64,000 nucleotides of DNA. Origin: Abditibacterium sp. GTDB lineage: Bacteria > Armatimonadota > Abditibacteriia > Abditibacteriales > Abditibacteriaceae. Both the position numbers and the translations under genes were made by a program. The stretch is from positions 193,541 through 257,540 of the forward strand of contig JAUJNG010000004.1 of assembly GCA_030448265.1 (NCBI GenBank), written 5' to 3'. This document shows, piece after piece, positions 9,234-16,791 of the stretch. Every line of letters starts with the position of its first letter. The first letter of the stretch is position 1. The notes beneath the pieces were generated by a model. The model made no database searches. It was not told the origin of the DNA and was given only the letters and a program-made list of their open reading frames with translations.

Positions 9234-9710
9234 TCAGCGCAGAAAAACCGCGCGGCACAGTCCTTCATCGTGCAACGGCTCGACTTCCGTCCGGTCGGCG
9301 GTGACGAACTCGCAGTTCAAACGCCGCGCCAACGCGAGGCCAAAAGCGTCGCCCAGTGCCAATCGCGGCTGTTCTCTGGGTTTTTCCGGTCGCGGCGCGT
9401 GCGAACGGCGTTCGGCAACCAGAAAAGCGACGTCGCGCCAGAATTCGCCGTCCATCTCGCTGCGCTCGATGACTTTGGCGCGTTGCAGTGCTGCTATTGC
9501 CCTTTCCGCATTGATCAAATTTTGCGGGTCGCCGTGCGGCCCAAAGTCATAAAAAACTTCCACCAGGTTAACGGAGTGCGCGTAGGATGTCACATTGACA
9601 TCAGCTAAAAGTTCCGCCACAAAGGGGCCGCCCTTTTCGTGGTTTAAAAGCGCCAGCATCGCGCTCGAATCCAGCACAATCGCCCGTTTTCCATCTATGG
9701 AATCGCTCAC
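9234..9710 (-). CDS. PIN-domain toxin (VapC-like)
   Basis: 158 residues. The PIN fold acidic residues appear in order: VLDSSAM near residue 14, NLVEVFYD, LGDAFGLALA and TADRTE near the C-terminus. VapC-type PIN proteins are Mg-dependent RNases. The start overlaps the upstream antitoxin stop by ATGA (9707-9710), the usual toxin-antitoxin coupling. It interrupts an otherwise functionally coherent signalling operon, so it may be an insertion. Confidence 0.88.
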   Translation of the reverse strand: MSDSIDGKRAIVLDSSAMLALLNHEKGGPFVAELLADVNVTSYAHSVNLVEVFYDFGPHGDPQNLINAERAIAALQRAKVIERSEMDGEFWRDVAFLVAERRSHAPRPEKPREQPRLALGDAFGLALARRLNCEFVTADRTEVEPLHDEGLCRAVFLR

Positions 9711-10006
9711 TGATTCGCCTCACGCATTTCGCGGCGCTGCTCGGCTTGTTCCATCTCCATTTCGGCTTCGGCGTGCCGGTCAGCCAAAAAGTCGTCCACC
9801 GTGCGGCCTCGACCGGCAAACATTCCCAGCGCGGAAAACGCCGCTTCTCGGCGCTCCTGCGCCTCGGCTTCTTTCTCCCTTCGATTCTCCTCGGCAGCCG
9901 CACGCGCCGCTTCCACGATCCACTCCGGCAGTTCGCGCCCCGCCGATGTCGCGGCGCGCGTCAACTCCTCCCCCACTTCCGGCGAAATTTCCAACGTCAA
10001 AGTCAT
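9707..10006 (-). CDS. Antitoxin partner of the PIN toxin
   Basis: 99 residues. The N-terminal segment (TLEISPEVGEELTRAATSAG) looks like a short DNA-binding or dimerisation domain of ribbon-helix-helix type, followed by a very charged Glu/Arg-rich helix that would bind the toxin. It overlaps the toxin gene by 4 bases and ends the 10-base gap to the PP2C gene. It should repress its own operon, as known antitoxins do. Confidence 0.75.
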   Translation of the reverse strand: MTLTLEISPEVGEELTRAATSAGRELPEWIVEAARAAAEENRREKEAEAQERREAAFSALGMFAGRGRTVDDFLADRHAEAEMEMEQAEQRREMREANQ

Positions 10007-10015
10007 GTCTTCTCC

Positions 10016-11728
10016 TCACTCACAAAACAGCGCCGCGACGGTGATATTGTCAATGCCGCCCGCCTCGTTCGCGGCGTTCACCAAAGCCGCGCACAGACCT
10101 GAAACATCGTCGTGCGCCGCGATGATTTCCCCGATTTGTGCGTCGCGCAGCGTATCCACTACGCCGTCGCTCACCAAAATTAGTTTATCGCCGCGACTCA
10201 GCAGCCGAAGCAACACGTCTTTTTTCATGCCGCGCATCATGCCGATGTGCGAAGTAATCACCGAGCCGTCGGGATGGCCCCACGCCTGCTCTTCGGAGAT
10301 CGAACCGGCATCGAGCAAATCCTGAACGTAGGAATGGTCTCTGGTGAGCCGCTCCAGACCCGATTTCGCGTTCCAGCGATAAGCGCGGCTGTCGCCGACG
10401 TTGCCGATGAAGACCCGCGAACCGGCGCGAAGCGCACACACGAGGGTCGAGCCTGGCTTGTTTCGCATCGAAGCGTAAGGCGGATTTTCCGTCAGGCGCA
10501 CCACCGACTGGTTGACTTCGCCCAGAACCTCTTCGAGAGTCTTCAAAACGAGCGCATTGTCGTTCCAGTCGAGGTTTTGCCGACTCAAAATCAAGTTTTG
10601 CAGGCTTGAAAGCGTCAAATCGGAGGCGACTTCGCCGCCTTCGTGCCCGCCCATGCCGTCGGCGACGGCCAACACTTCGACCGCGAAATTGCGCTCGTGT
10701 CCGGCGCGCATCATTTTCCAGACCAGGCCGCAATCTTCGTTGAGTTCGCGCTCCATGCCGACATCGCACAGCAAATCGCTCGCGGTTTTGGCGACCGGCG
10801 CGAAACCTTCCAGCGCCGCCACGACTTCGCCCGCACTCCCAAATTCGCCTTCATTTAAGGAGCGGGCGAAAGTTTTGACTTCCTCGGAAAACGGCAGCGC
10901 GCCAAATTCGTCGTCGAGGCGCAGCGTCGCGCCCGCCGCGAGTTGGGTTTTGGCGAAGCGGCTCGACAGCGCCGAAAGCTGGTGGATGGCGGGGGTTGGC
11001 GAGGCGGGGCTTGCGCCCTCTTCCAATCCCGCAGATTCTGAGTCCGAGGGATTGGAAGAGGACGTAAGTCCCGCCTCCATCGCATCGAAAAACCCGAAGC
11101 ATCGGAGTTGTCCCGCCGCGTCGAAAAACAGGGTTTCGCGCGCCAAATCGCTTCGCAGTCCGGCATTTTCGAGCGCCCACAGCCCTCGCGCGACTTCGCC
11201 GACCACGCCGAGATAAATTTCGTCGTTGGGATGGGCACTCCAATCATCAAGCGACTTCAAATTCCCCCAGTCCCAGACGGCGAATTCGTCCTTGTCCTGC
11301 ACAAAGCGCGTCGCGGGCGGGAAAAACGGCGCGTCGGGGCCGTTCTCAATGAAAGTCGGCGGCGCGTGGCGCTGGGCGACGAGTTTGAAGTCGTGGGCGC
11401 CGTAATCTCCGGCGTCGGCCAGATAATGATTGATGAAACCGCGCGAAACGACTTCCTTTATCTCGTATTGACCGCCCAAAAACGAACCGGCGACGAGAGC
11501 GCGCGGCGGCTCGGCGAGCGCAGCATCAATGGGAGGAAGCGCAACGTCATTCTGCGACTCCACAACAGGATTCTGAGTGGCCACAGCGTCATTTTGAGGA
11601 GCCGTAATATCATTCTGAGGGGCCGCAACAGGAATCTGAGGAGCCGTAATATCAATCTGAGGGGCCGCAGCGTCTTCCGTTGGCGGCTCGTCGCCCACTT
11701 TGGCCGTGTTGAAGCCGAAAATTTTCAT
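10016..11728 (-). CDS. Pseudokinase-PP2C phosphatase fusion
   Basis: 570 residues. Residues 22-70 are seven tandem 7-residue repeats (APQNDIT type). Residues about 80-290 look like a degenerate kinase: GGQYEIKEVV starts it and SDLARETLFFDAAGQLRCFG sits where HRD...DFG would be, but catalytic residues are missing. Residues about 310-570 form a PP2C phosphatase with NED, ADGMGGHEGG, GDSRAYRW, VSDGVVD and GGIDNIT. It probably reverses phosphorylation by the kinases in this island. A palindromic repeat (11003-11075) is translated in frame as residues 218-242. Its start overlaps the upstream kinase stop by 4 bases. Confidence 0.9.
   Translation of the reverse strand: MKIFGFNTAKVGDEPPTEDAAAPQIDITAPQIPVAAPQNDITAPQNDAVATQNPVVESQNDVALPPIDAALAEPPRALVAGSFLGGQYEIKEVVSRGFINHYLADAGDYGAHDFKLVAQRHAPPTFIENGPDAPFFPPATRFVQDKDEFAVWDWGNLKSLDDWSAHPNDEIYLGVVGEVARGLWALENAGLRSDLARETLFFDAAGQLRCFGFFDAMEAGLTSSSNPSDSESAGLEEGASPASPTPAIHQLSALSSRFAKTQLAAGATLRLDDEFGALPFSEEVKTFARSLNEGEFGSAGEVVAALEGFAPVAKTASDLLCDVGMERELNEDCGLVWKMMRAGHERNFAVEVLAVADGMGGHEGGEVASDLTLSSLQNLILSRQNLDWNDNALVLKTLEEVLGEVNQSVVRLTENPPYASMRNKPGSTLVCALRAGSRVFIGNVGDSRAYRWNAKSGLERLTRDHSYVQDLLDAGSISEEQAWGHPDGSVITSHIGMMRGMKKDVLLRLLSRGDKLILVSDGVVDTLRDAQIGEIIAAHDDVSGLCAALVNAANEAGGIDNITVAALFCE
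11003..11075. repeat. Palindromic repeat inserted in frame inside the PP2C gene
   Basis: Arms 11003-11029 and 11049-11075 are 27-base reverse complements with three mismatches, all transitions, around a 19-base loop. The arms closely match the intergenic element at 1368-1428. It is translated into a Ser/Glu/Gly-rich linker in the pseudokinase region. Confidence 0.88.
11519..11665 (-). repeat. Seven 21-bp coding repeats (7-residue units)
   Basis: Encodes seven consecutive 7-residue units of the form APQNDIT/APQIPVA/ATQNPVV near the N-terminus of the phosphatase fusion. Likely a flexible linker whose copy number could vary by slippage. Confidence 0.85.
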
Positions 11729-13053
11729 GGATTGACCACCGGTTTAATGACGAAATTACACACTAAATCCGCAAATTCGAGGCGCACGCCGTCCTGAAGC
11801 GGCACGGTCGCGCCCTCGGCGACGACGAAGCCGTTGGCGCGCGTGGGATTGAGCGTTTTCTGGGCCGTCAGGAACCATTTCACGCCCTCGCGCTTGATAT
11901 GGGCGTGTTTGCGGCTCACGAAGCGGCCCGCGTCGAAGCGTGATAAATCGACATCGGGGAAAACGCCGGAATCGGGGTCGGTGCGGCCCAGAAGCGACTC
12001 GTTTTTTTGCAGATAAAGCAGCGTGGGCGGCGCGTTTTTGGGCAGGACGCGCAGCATCACGGTGTGGATGAGATGGCGGCACTTGCCGCAATAAATGGCG
12101 CGGTCGGTGCGCGGAACCGCGCCGCAGTTGGGACAAAAACAGGAGAGGAGCGGGTGCAAATTGGTCGCTTTGGGCGCACCGACATTTTCGAGCGCGGGCG
12201 CATCGGGCGCGAGATGGAGGTTTTGCAGCGCGTCGCCCATTTCTCCGGCGCTTTGATAGCGCGACTGCGGTTCAATTTGCAGCGCTTTGAGGATGATGCG
12301 CTGCAAAGCGGGCGGAATCTGGGGGTCGAAACCGCGAAAATCGCGCGGCGTGGATTTAGGTTCGGGGGTTTCGCCGGTGAGAAGTTCGTAGAGAAGCGCG
12401 CCGATGGTGAACACGTCGGCGGAAAAGGTGACTTCGGCGCGCGTCGAATAAAGTTCGGGCGGCGCGTAGCCTTCGGTGCCCAAACCCTGCGTGGCGCGGC
12501 GGTTTTTATCGGAAAATCGCGCGGTTCCAAAGTCGATCAGCTTGCATTTTTGCGCCACGCTGTCCCACATCACGTTTTCCGGCTTCAAATCGCGGTAGAT
12601 GATCTGGCCTGGCAGCGTATGCAGATAATGCAGCGCCTCGCACAGTTCGATGCCCACCGCGACGACGGTTTCGGCGGGAAAGGGCTGGGAATTATTATTG
12701 ATGCGCCAGTCGTCGAAAACTTTGCGAAGCGTGGTGCCCTGCACCAGTTGCATCACCAGAAAGAGGTCGCCTTCGGGCGGGGTGGGGACATCGGGGATGC
12801 GCTCGATGAAGCGCACGATTTTGGGATGGTTGATTTGCGCCAGAATTTCGGCCTCGCGCCAGAAAAGTTTGCGCTGGTAGTCGAAATCTTCGCGCGAGGC
12901 GGAGCCGGTGTCGAAAAGCTGTTTGATGACGACGAAATCGGCGCCCTCGTCGCGGGCGCGAAAAACCGTGCCGTAGGTGCCCTGCCCTAAAATCTCCACG
13001 ATTTCATAGGACTGGGCGTCGCTGGTGACGTGTTCGCCTGGTTTGAGAAGCAT
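11725..13053 (-). CDS. Ser/Thr protein kinase with zinc ribbon and FHA domain
   Basis: 442 residues. Kinase domain: GQGTYG (23-28), Lys44, YRDLKPEN (153-160, Tyr replacing the usual His of HRD), DFG (174-176) and APPE. A zinc ribbon (CPNC...CGKC, about 308-325) leads to a C-terminal FHA domain (about 350-435) with LLGR and SRKHAHI. It couples a writer and a phosphothreonine reader in one soluble protein. The start at 13053 is chosen because the upstream ATG codons at 13098 and 13137 lie in the hairpin 13086-13192. It overlaps the PP2C fusion gene by ATGA, so kinase and phosphatase are translated together. Confidence 0.92.
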   Translation of the reverse strand: MLLKPGEHVTSDAQSYEIVEILGQGTYGTVFRARDEGADFVVIKQLFDTGSASREDFDYQRKLFWREAEILAQINHPKIVRFIERIPDVPTPPEGDLFLVMQLVQGTTLRKVFDDWRINNNSQPFPAETVVAVGIELCEALHYLHTLPGQIIYRDLKPENVMWDSVAQKCKLIDFGTARFSDKNRRATQGLGTEGYAPPELYSTRAEVTFSADVFTIGALLYELLTGETPEPKSTPRDFRGFDPQIPPALQRIILKALQIEPQSRYQSAGEMGDALQNLHLAPDAPALENVGAPKATNLHPLLSCFCPNCGAVPRTDRAIYCGKCRHLIHTVMLRVLPKNAPPTLLYLQKNESLLGRTDPDSGVFPDVDLSRFDAGRFVSRKHAHIKREGVKWFLTAQKTLNPTRANGFVVAEGATVPLQDGVRLEFADLVCNFVIKPVVNP

Positions 13054-13085
13054 TGGGGACGAAGTAAAGTATGGCGCATCAAAAG

Positions 13086-13192
13086 TTTTAAGCGACATGA
13101 AGTCGCAGCCAACGAAAGTGTCGGCCTTCGCCGACACACCCCGTCAACGAAGGTTGACGATTTCGTTGGCTGCGACTTCATGTCGCTTAAAA
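13086..13192. repeat. Branched inverted repeat, perfect 32-bp arms
   Basis: Arms 13086-13117 and 13161-13192 are perfect reverse complements. Between them are two small hairpins, GTGTCGGC/GCCGACAC (13118-13137) and CGTCAAC/GTTGACG (13142-13159), so the whole could fold into a three-way junction. The right arm contains the TAA stop (13187-13189) of the beta-barrel gene. Confidence 0.92.
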
Positions 13193-13738
13193 CGAGCGGC
13201 CCACGAAAAGCTGCAAGCCGTTGGCGGAAAGTCCGGCGGCTTTTCCCGCCGTGAGCTGATATTTCGCTTCAACGAAAAACTTCGAGGGCAGTTGGTAGCC
13301 GGCCTGGGCGAAACCGCCGACCGTCACTTTGTTGTCGGAGCCAAGGGCGGAGCGGCCATCAAGGAAGTAAGCGCCCGCGCCGACGCCGAAATAGGGCGTT
13401 CCGGTGATGCGCCCGACCGGATTGGGCGGTTGAAAAGTGCGCGAAACAGTGATGGGAATGACGCGCAGTTTGCCCCCATCACCGGAACGGCTTTGGATGC
13501 CGATGGAGACGAAATCGGCGCCCAGAAGACGCGGAATGCGAATATCGACTTCGGCGGCGGGCACAACCGAGCCGGCGGCATCGCGCGCGGCGTTTTGCGT
13601 GGGCAAAAGCGCGCCGATTTTGGCGCGAAAAGGCACGAGGCCCGTGGTCTGGGCGGAGGCGGCGCGCGGCGCGAGCGTCGACAAAGCGAGCATCGCGGCG
13701 GCGAGGACGAATTTGCGAGGAAAATTGGTGAAAAACAT
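13187..13738 (-). CDS. Outer-membrane beta-barrel-type protein
   Basis: 183 residues. The signal peptide ends near ASAQ (about residue 30). The mature part has alternating amphipathic strands, including YFGVGAGAYFLDG and FFVEAKYQLTAG, and ends in Phe (VGRSF), the usual C-terminal signature recognised by the BAM machinery. Size fits a small 8-stranded barrel. Function unknown. Its stop codon lies inside the arm of the hairpin 13086-13192. Confidence 0.75.
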   Translation of the reverse strand: MFFTNFPRKFVLAAAMLALSTLAPRAASAQTTGLVPFRAKIGALLPTQNAARDAAGSVVPAAEVDIRIPRLLGADFVSIGIQSRSGDGGKLRVIPITVSRTFQPPNPVGRITGTPYFGVGAGAYFLDGRSALGSDNKVTVGGFAQAGYQLPSKFFVEAKYQLTAGKAAGLSANGLQLFVGRSF

Positions 13739-13791
13739 CGAGCCTTATTTTATCCCATGAGAAAGGGGTGTTGAGTGGTTGTGTTCGGCCC

Positions 13792-14631
13792 TCACCACAG
13801 CGCCCGCAACGCTTCTTCCCGCATTTCCTGCGCCGAAATCTCGACATTCGCGCACACCTGCGCGGCGTATACATTGGTGTAAAGCAGCATCCCCAGGCCA
13901 TCGACCGTCTGGCAGCCGACTTCGCGCGCTTCGCGCAACAAGCGCGTTTCGAGCGGGTTGTAAACGATGTCGTAAACCGCCGTCTCGCGCCTGAGAAGCG
14001 ATTTTGGAACCGGCGTTTGCGCGGTTTCGGGCGTCATTCCCACGCTCGTCGCGTTGACCAGAACCGCGACGTTTTGAAGTAATTCTTCACTCAAAGTGCC
14101 CGCCATCGCGCGCACGCCCAGCTTTTCGACTTCCGCCGCGATGATTTGCGCCCGCGAAACCGTCCGATTCAGAATCCGAATTTCCGCCGCGTCTTTGAGC
14201 GCGAAAGTGAGCGCCAGGCTGCGCGCCGCGCCGCCGCCGCCTACAATCGCAATGCTTTGGTTTTGAACGCGCACGCCTGCTTCTTCGAGACTTTTGAGCG
14301 CCGCCCAGCCGTCGCTCGAATGGCCCACGATGCGCCCGTCGCCGCGAAAATACAGCAGATTGGCGGCGCCCATCACATCGGCGCTGCGATGAAGTTCGTC
14401 GCACAGGGCTAAAACGGCTTCTTTGTGGGGAATGGTGACCATCAGGCCCAGAAATCCCAGGTTCTGAGCGCCCACAACGGCTTTTTGGAGGTTTTCGGGC
14501 GCGACGCGAAACGCGAGGTTCACGATATCCGCGCCGGTTTTTCGCAGCGCGTGGTTTTGAATGCGCGGCGTCAGAGAGTGTTCGATGGGGTCGCCGATGA
14601 TGGCGAGAGTGCGCGTGTGGGCGGAAATCAC
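13792..14631 (-). CDS. aroE: Shikimate dehydrogenase
   Basis: 279 residues, the normal AroE length. It reduces 3-dehydroshikimate to shikimate with NADPH in the cytoplasm. The N-terminal substrate domain has IGDPIEHSLTPRIQN and the catalytic Lys in TIPHKE; the NADP domain has GGGGAARS and NRT. The C-terminal DGLGMLLYTN matches the family GLGMLV-type motif. It stands between two hairpin-bearing gaps and does not appear coupled to neighbours. Confidence 0.93.
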   Translation of the reverse strand: MISAHTRTLAIIGDPIEHSLTPRIQNHALRKTGADIVNLAFRVAPENLQKAVVGAQNLGFLGLMVTIPHKEAVLALCDELHRSADVMGAANLLYFRGDGRIVGHSSDGWAALKSLEEAGVRVQNQSIAIVGGGGAARSLALTFALKDAAEIRILNRTVSRAQIIAAEVEKLGVRAMAGTLSEELLQNVAVLVNATSVGMTPETAQTPVPKSLLRRETAVYDIVYNPLETRLLREAREVGCQTVDGLGMLLYTNVYAAQVCANVEISAQEMREEALRALW

Positions 14632-14650
14632 GGCGGAAGTTTAGCGGTCA

Positions 14651-14839
14651 CCCGCCATTGTTGACCTTTGAGAATCTAATCCTCAAGTCCGTAGTAGCGC
14701 CGCGAGGCGCGTTTGGGCCAGAGTGACAACAAACGCGCCTCGCGGCGCTACTACGGACTTGAGGATTAGATTCTCAAAGGTCAACAGCCTCCGGCACGCC
14801 AACTTGCGGATCAGATTGTCAAACATCAACAATGGCGGG
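14651..14839. repeat. Nested inverted repeat with perfect 56-bp arms
   Basis: Arms 14659-14714 and 14731-14786 are perfect 56-base reverse complements with a 16-base loop. A further outer pair, CCCGCCATTGTTGA at 14651-14664 and its complement at 14826-14839, brackets the element with 39 unpaired bases on the right. It lies between the aroE start and the RseB-like stop at 14847. Confidence 0.92.
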
Positions 14840-14846
14840 CAATAAG

Positions 14847-15941
14847 CTATTTCGCCATTTCGAACTGCGCCGATTGCAGGACGCGCTCCAGGATTGGGGC
14901 GGGCAGATCGCCCATCGCTACCAAGCGCCCGCCGCCGTCTTCGCGCGAACGCAGCGCGCCAGGGCCGAAATCGCAGGCGCCGCGCATGGTTTTTTCGATG
15001 TCTGTATTGGCGGGTTTGAAAGCGAAAACCGTCAGGGTGTTGAGGCCATCGCTGTAGCGCGAAAACGCCGCGGGCTGCATCGTTCCGGTCGTGTTGCAGC
15101 GATGCACGCCGTAGCCGTCGAGTTCAAAGCCTGGGGGCAGAAAAGTGGGGCGCGGCGGCACGAAACCGGTCTCGCGCGCGGCGGCGGCGGGATCGGTGCC
15201 CAATTCTTCGCCCTGCCAGTTGCGACCTTTCAGCGACGCGGCGATAATGGCGGGCCGCTCGAACGTGGCGGGGGTGATGACCGGTTTCAAATCGACATCG
15301 GAGAGCGAGGAGTTCATCACCGGCTGAAGCGTGCAGTTGAACGATTCCACGCGCAGCGTGAGGCCGCTTTGCGTATCGATGAAAAGGCGTCGCGCGGGGC
15401 CGGTCGCGCCGTCCATGAGCTGGTTGGGCCGCAGTTCGACGATCTGGGCGCGACGGCCATCAAGTTGGGTTTCGCCGCTCAAAATCGGCGTGTAATTCTT
15501 AACCAGAAGCGCGAAACGACGCGCCGCCATTTGATTGGCGTCGTGCTTGACTTCGGCATACGGCTCCATTGCGCCGTCCGCGCTCTGGCGCCAGAACCAG
15601 CGCTGCGAATAGCCGCTTTGCGTGCCCTTGGCGGCGCCGGAAACGATTTCGATGCGGAGATGGCGCGGCGCGTGCGTGACGCGGGCTACCGATTCGATGT
15701 TTTTGCCGCCCATAAATGCGACGGTGCGCGACAGGGCCGAGTAAGAAAGTTCGTTGTCGGCGCGATAGCTTTTGCGAAGCAATTCCGAAGCGTGACGCAG
15801 ATTCTGAGCTTCGAGGGCTTCCTGAGCGGCGATTTGGGCGCTCTCGCGGCTTTTACCGACCCAGATGGCACCGGCGGCGCACAGCATAATGGTCGAGGCC
15901 ACGAAAAGGCCGGTTTGCAAAGGTTTGGGGGCTGGAGTCAT
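14847..15941 (-). CDS. MucB/RseB-like periplasmic protein
   Basis: 364 residues with an N-terminal membrane anchor or signal (GLFVASTIMLCAAGAIWVG). The body resembles the RseB/MucB fold: a LolA-like N-terminal domain (IDTQSGLTLRVESFN) and a smaller C-terminal domain beginning around LPPGFELDGYGVHR. RseB-type proteins protect anti-sigma factors from proteolysis and sense envelope stress. The gene lies 21 bases downstream of a membrane anti-sigma-like gene, which supports that role. No sigma gene is adjacent. Confidence 0.7.
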   Translation of the reverse strand: MTPAPKPLQTGLFVASTIMLCAAGAIWVGKSRESAQIAAQEALEAQNLRHASELLRKSYRADNELSYSALSRTVAFMGGKNIESVARVTHAPRHLRIEIVSGAAKGTQSGYSQRWFWRQSADGAMEPYAEVKHDANQMAARRFALLVKNYTPILSGETQLDGRRAQIVELRPNQLMDGATGPARRLFIDTQSGLTLRVESFNCTLQPVMNSSLSDVDLKPVITPATFERPAIIAASLKGRNWQGEELGTDPAAAARETGFVPPRPTFLPPGFELDGYGVHRCNTTGTMQPAAFSRYSDGLNTLTVFAFKPANTDIEKTMRGACDFGPGALRSREDGGGRLVAMGDLPAPILERVLQSAQFEMAK

Positions 15942-15962
15942 CGGAGCGGAAACGGAAACGGC

Positions 15963-16583
15963 TTAAGGTCGCGTCGCGGTGGTAGAAACCAGCGTAGGGG
16001 CAACGTGGTTGGAAAACGGCTCGAAACCCATCGCGGAATGATAGTCGATCATTCCCGTCGTGGCGCGCGGCGGGGTGGCGAAGGAAACCAGATTCATGGG
16101 CGGCAGATTCTGGGTTTGCACCACGCGCGGCGCGGCGCTCTGGGGCGTTGGCGCCAGATACGCGGCGCCCAGCGCGAGAGCGGCGGCGCCAGCCAGAGCA
16201 TAGCCCAGACGCGGCGCGAAGAGGTTTCTTAAGACATCGAGCCAACGGGGAGGGGCGGATGGGGTTTGCCGGTCGCCCTCTGGCTGCGAGGCATCGGAGC
16301 GAGAGGAGATGGGCACCACCTCGCTTTGCCCATCCAACGCGGGCGCTTTCTTATGAACGTGTTCGACGCACGCCAGCCACATTTGCTGCGAGCGTTCGAC
16401 GGAAATCTCGGTTTCGCCGCTTTGGGAAAGCACCGTGCAAGTCTTCTGAAACAAAACCCAGTGACCGGTGCATTCGGGACATTCTTGGACGCGCTTCAAC
16501 AAATGAGCGGCTTGCTCGCTGGAAAGTTCTTCCATTCCATACGAGGTGAGTTCCATCAGAGCGTGGCGGCTTTCGGGCTTCAT
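15963..16583 (-). CDS. Anti-sigma factor-like single-pass membrane protein
   Basis: 206 residues. The N-terminal cytoplasmic part has the CPEC pair and a preceding His (AAHLLKRVQECPEC), reminiscent of zinc anti-sigma domains, though the His spacing is not canonical. One transmembrane helix (LGYALAGAAALALGAAYLA, about 130-150) is followed by a periplasmic tail. With the RseB-like gene downstream it resembles an RseA/RseB pair. The upstream neighbour is nadA with its own terminator, so no sigma factor is co-transcribed. Confidence 0.65.
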   Translation of the reverse strand: MKPESRHALMELTSYGMEELSSEQAAHLLKRVQECPECTGHWVLFQKTCTVLSQSGETEISVERSQQMWLACVEHVHKKAPALDGQSEVVPISSRSDASQPEGDRQTPSAPPRWLDVLRNLFAPRLGYALAGAAALALGAAYLAPTPQSAAPRVVQTQNLPPMNLVSFATPPRATTGMIDYHSAMGFEPFSNHVAPTLVSTTATRP

Positions 16584-16716
16584 AGACGACCTAAAAATGG
16601 GGCTGGAAATGAAAATATCGCCGCGAAAAACGGCGACTTTCGTTTCTTAACAAGGCCGCAGACGCCCGCAAAACCGCGCGCGTTCCGCTCTCGCCTCATT
16701 TTCACAAGTCATCAAC

Positions 16717-16750
16717 AAAAAAAGAATCCGCGACGGTTGTCGCGGATTCC
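16717..16750 (-). terminator. Intrinsic terminator of nadA
   Basis: Read on the minus strand, the stem GAATCCGCGAC / GTCGCGGATTC with a 4-base loop is followed by seven T. It lies about 40 bases after the nadA stop. Confidence 0.9.
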
Positions 16751-16791
16751 CACTTTTGCTGAACAGTTCTTGAACGCTTTTTGAACGGTTT

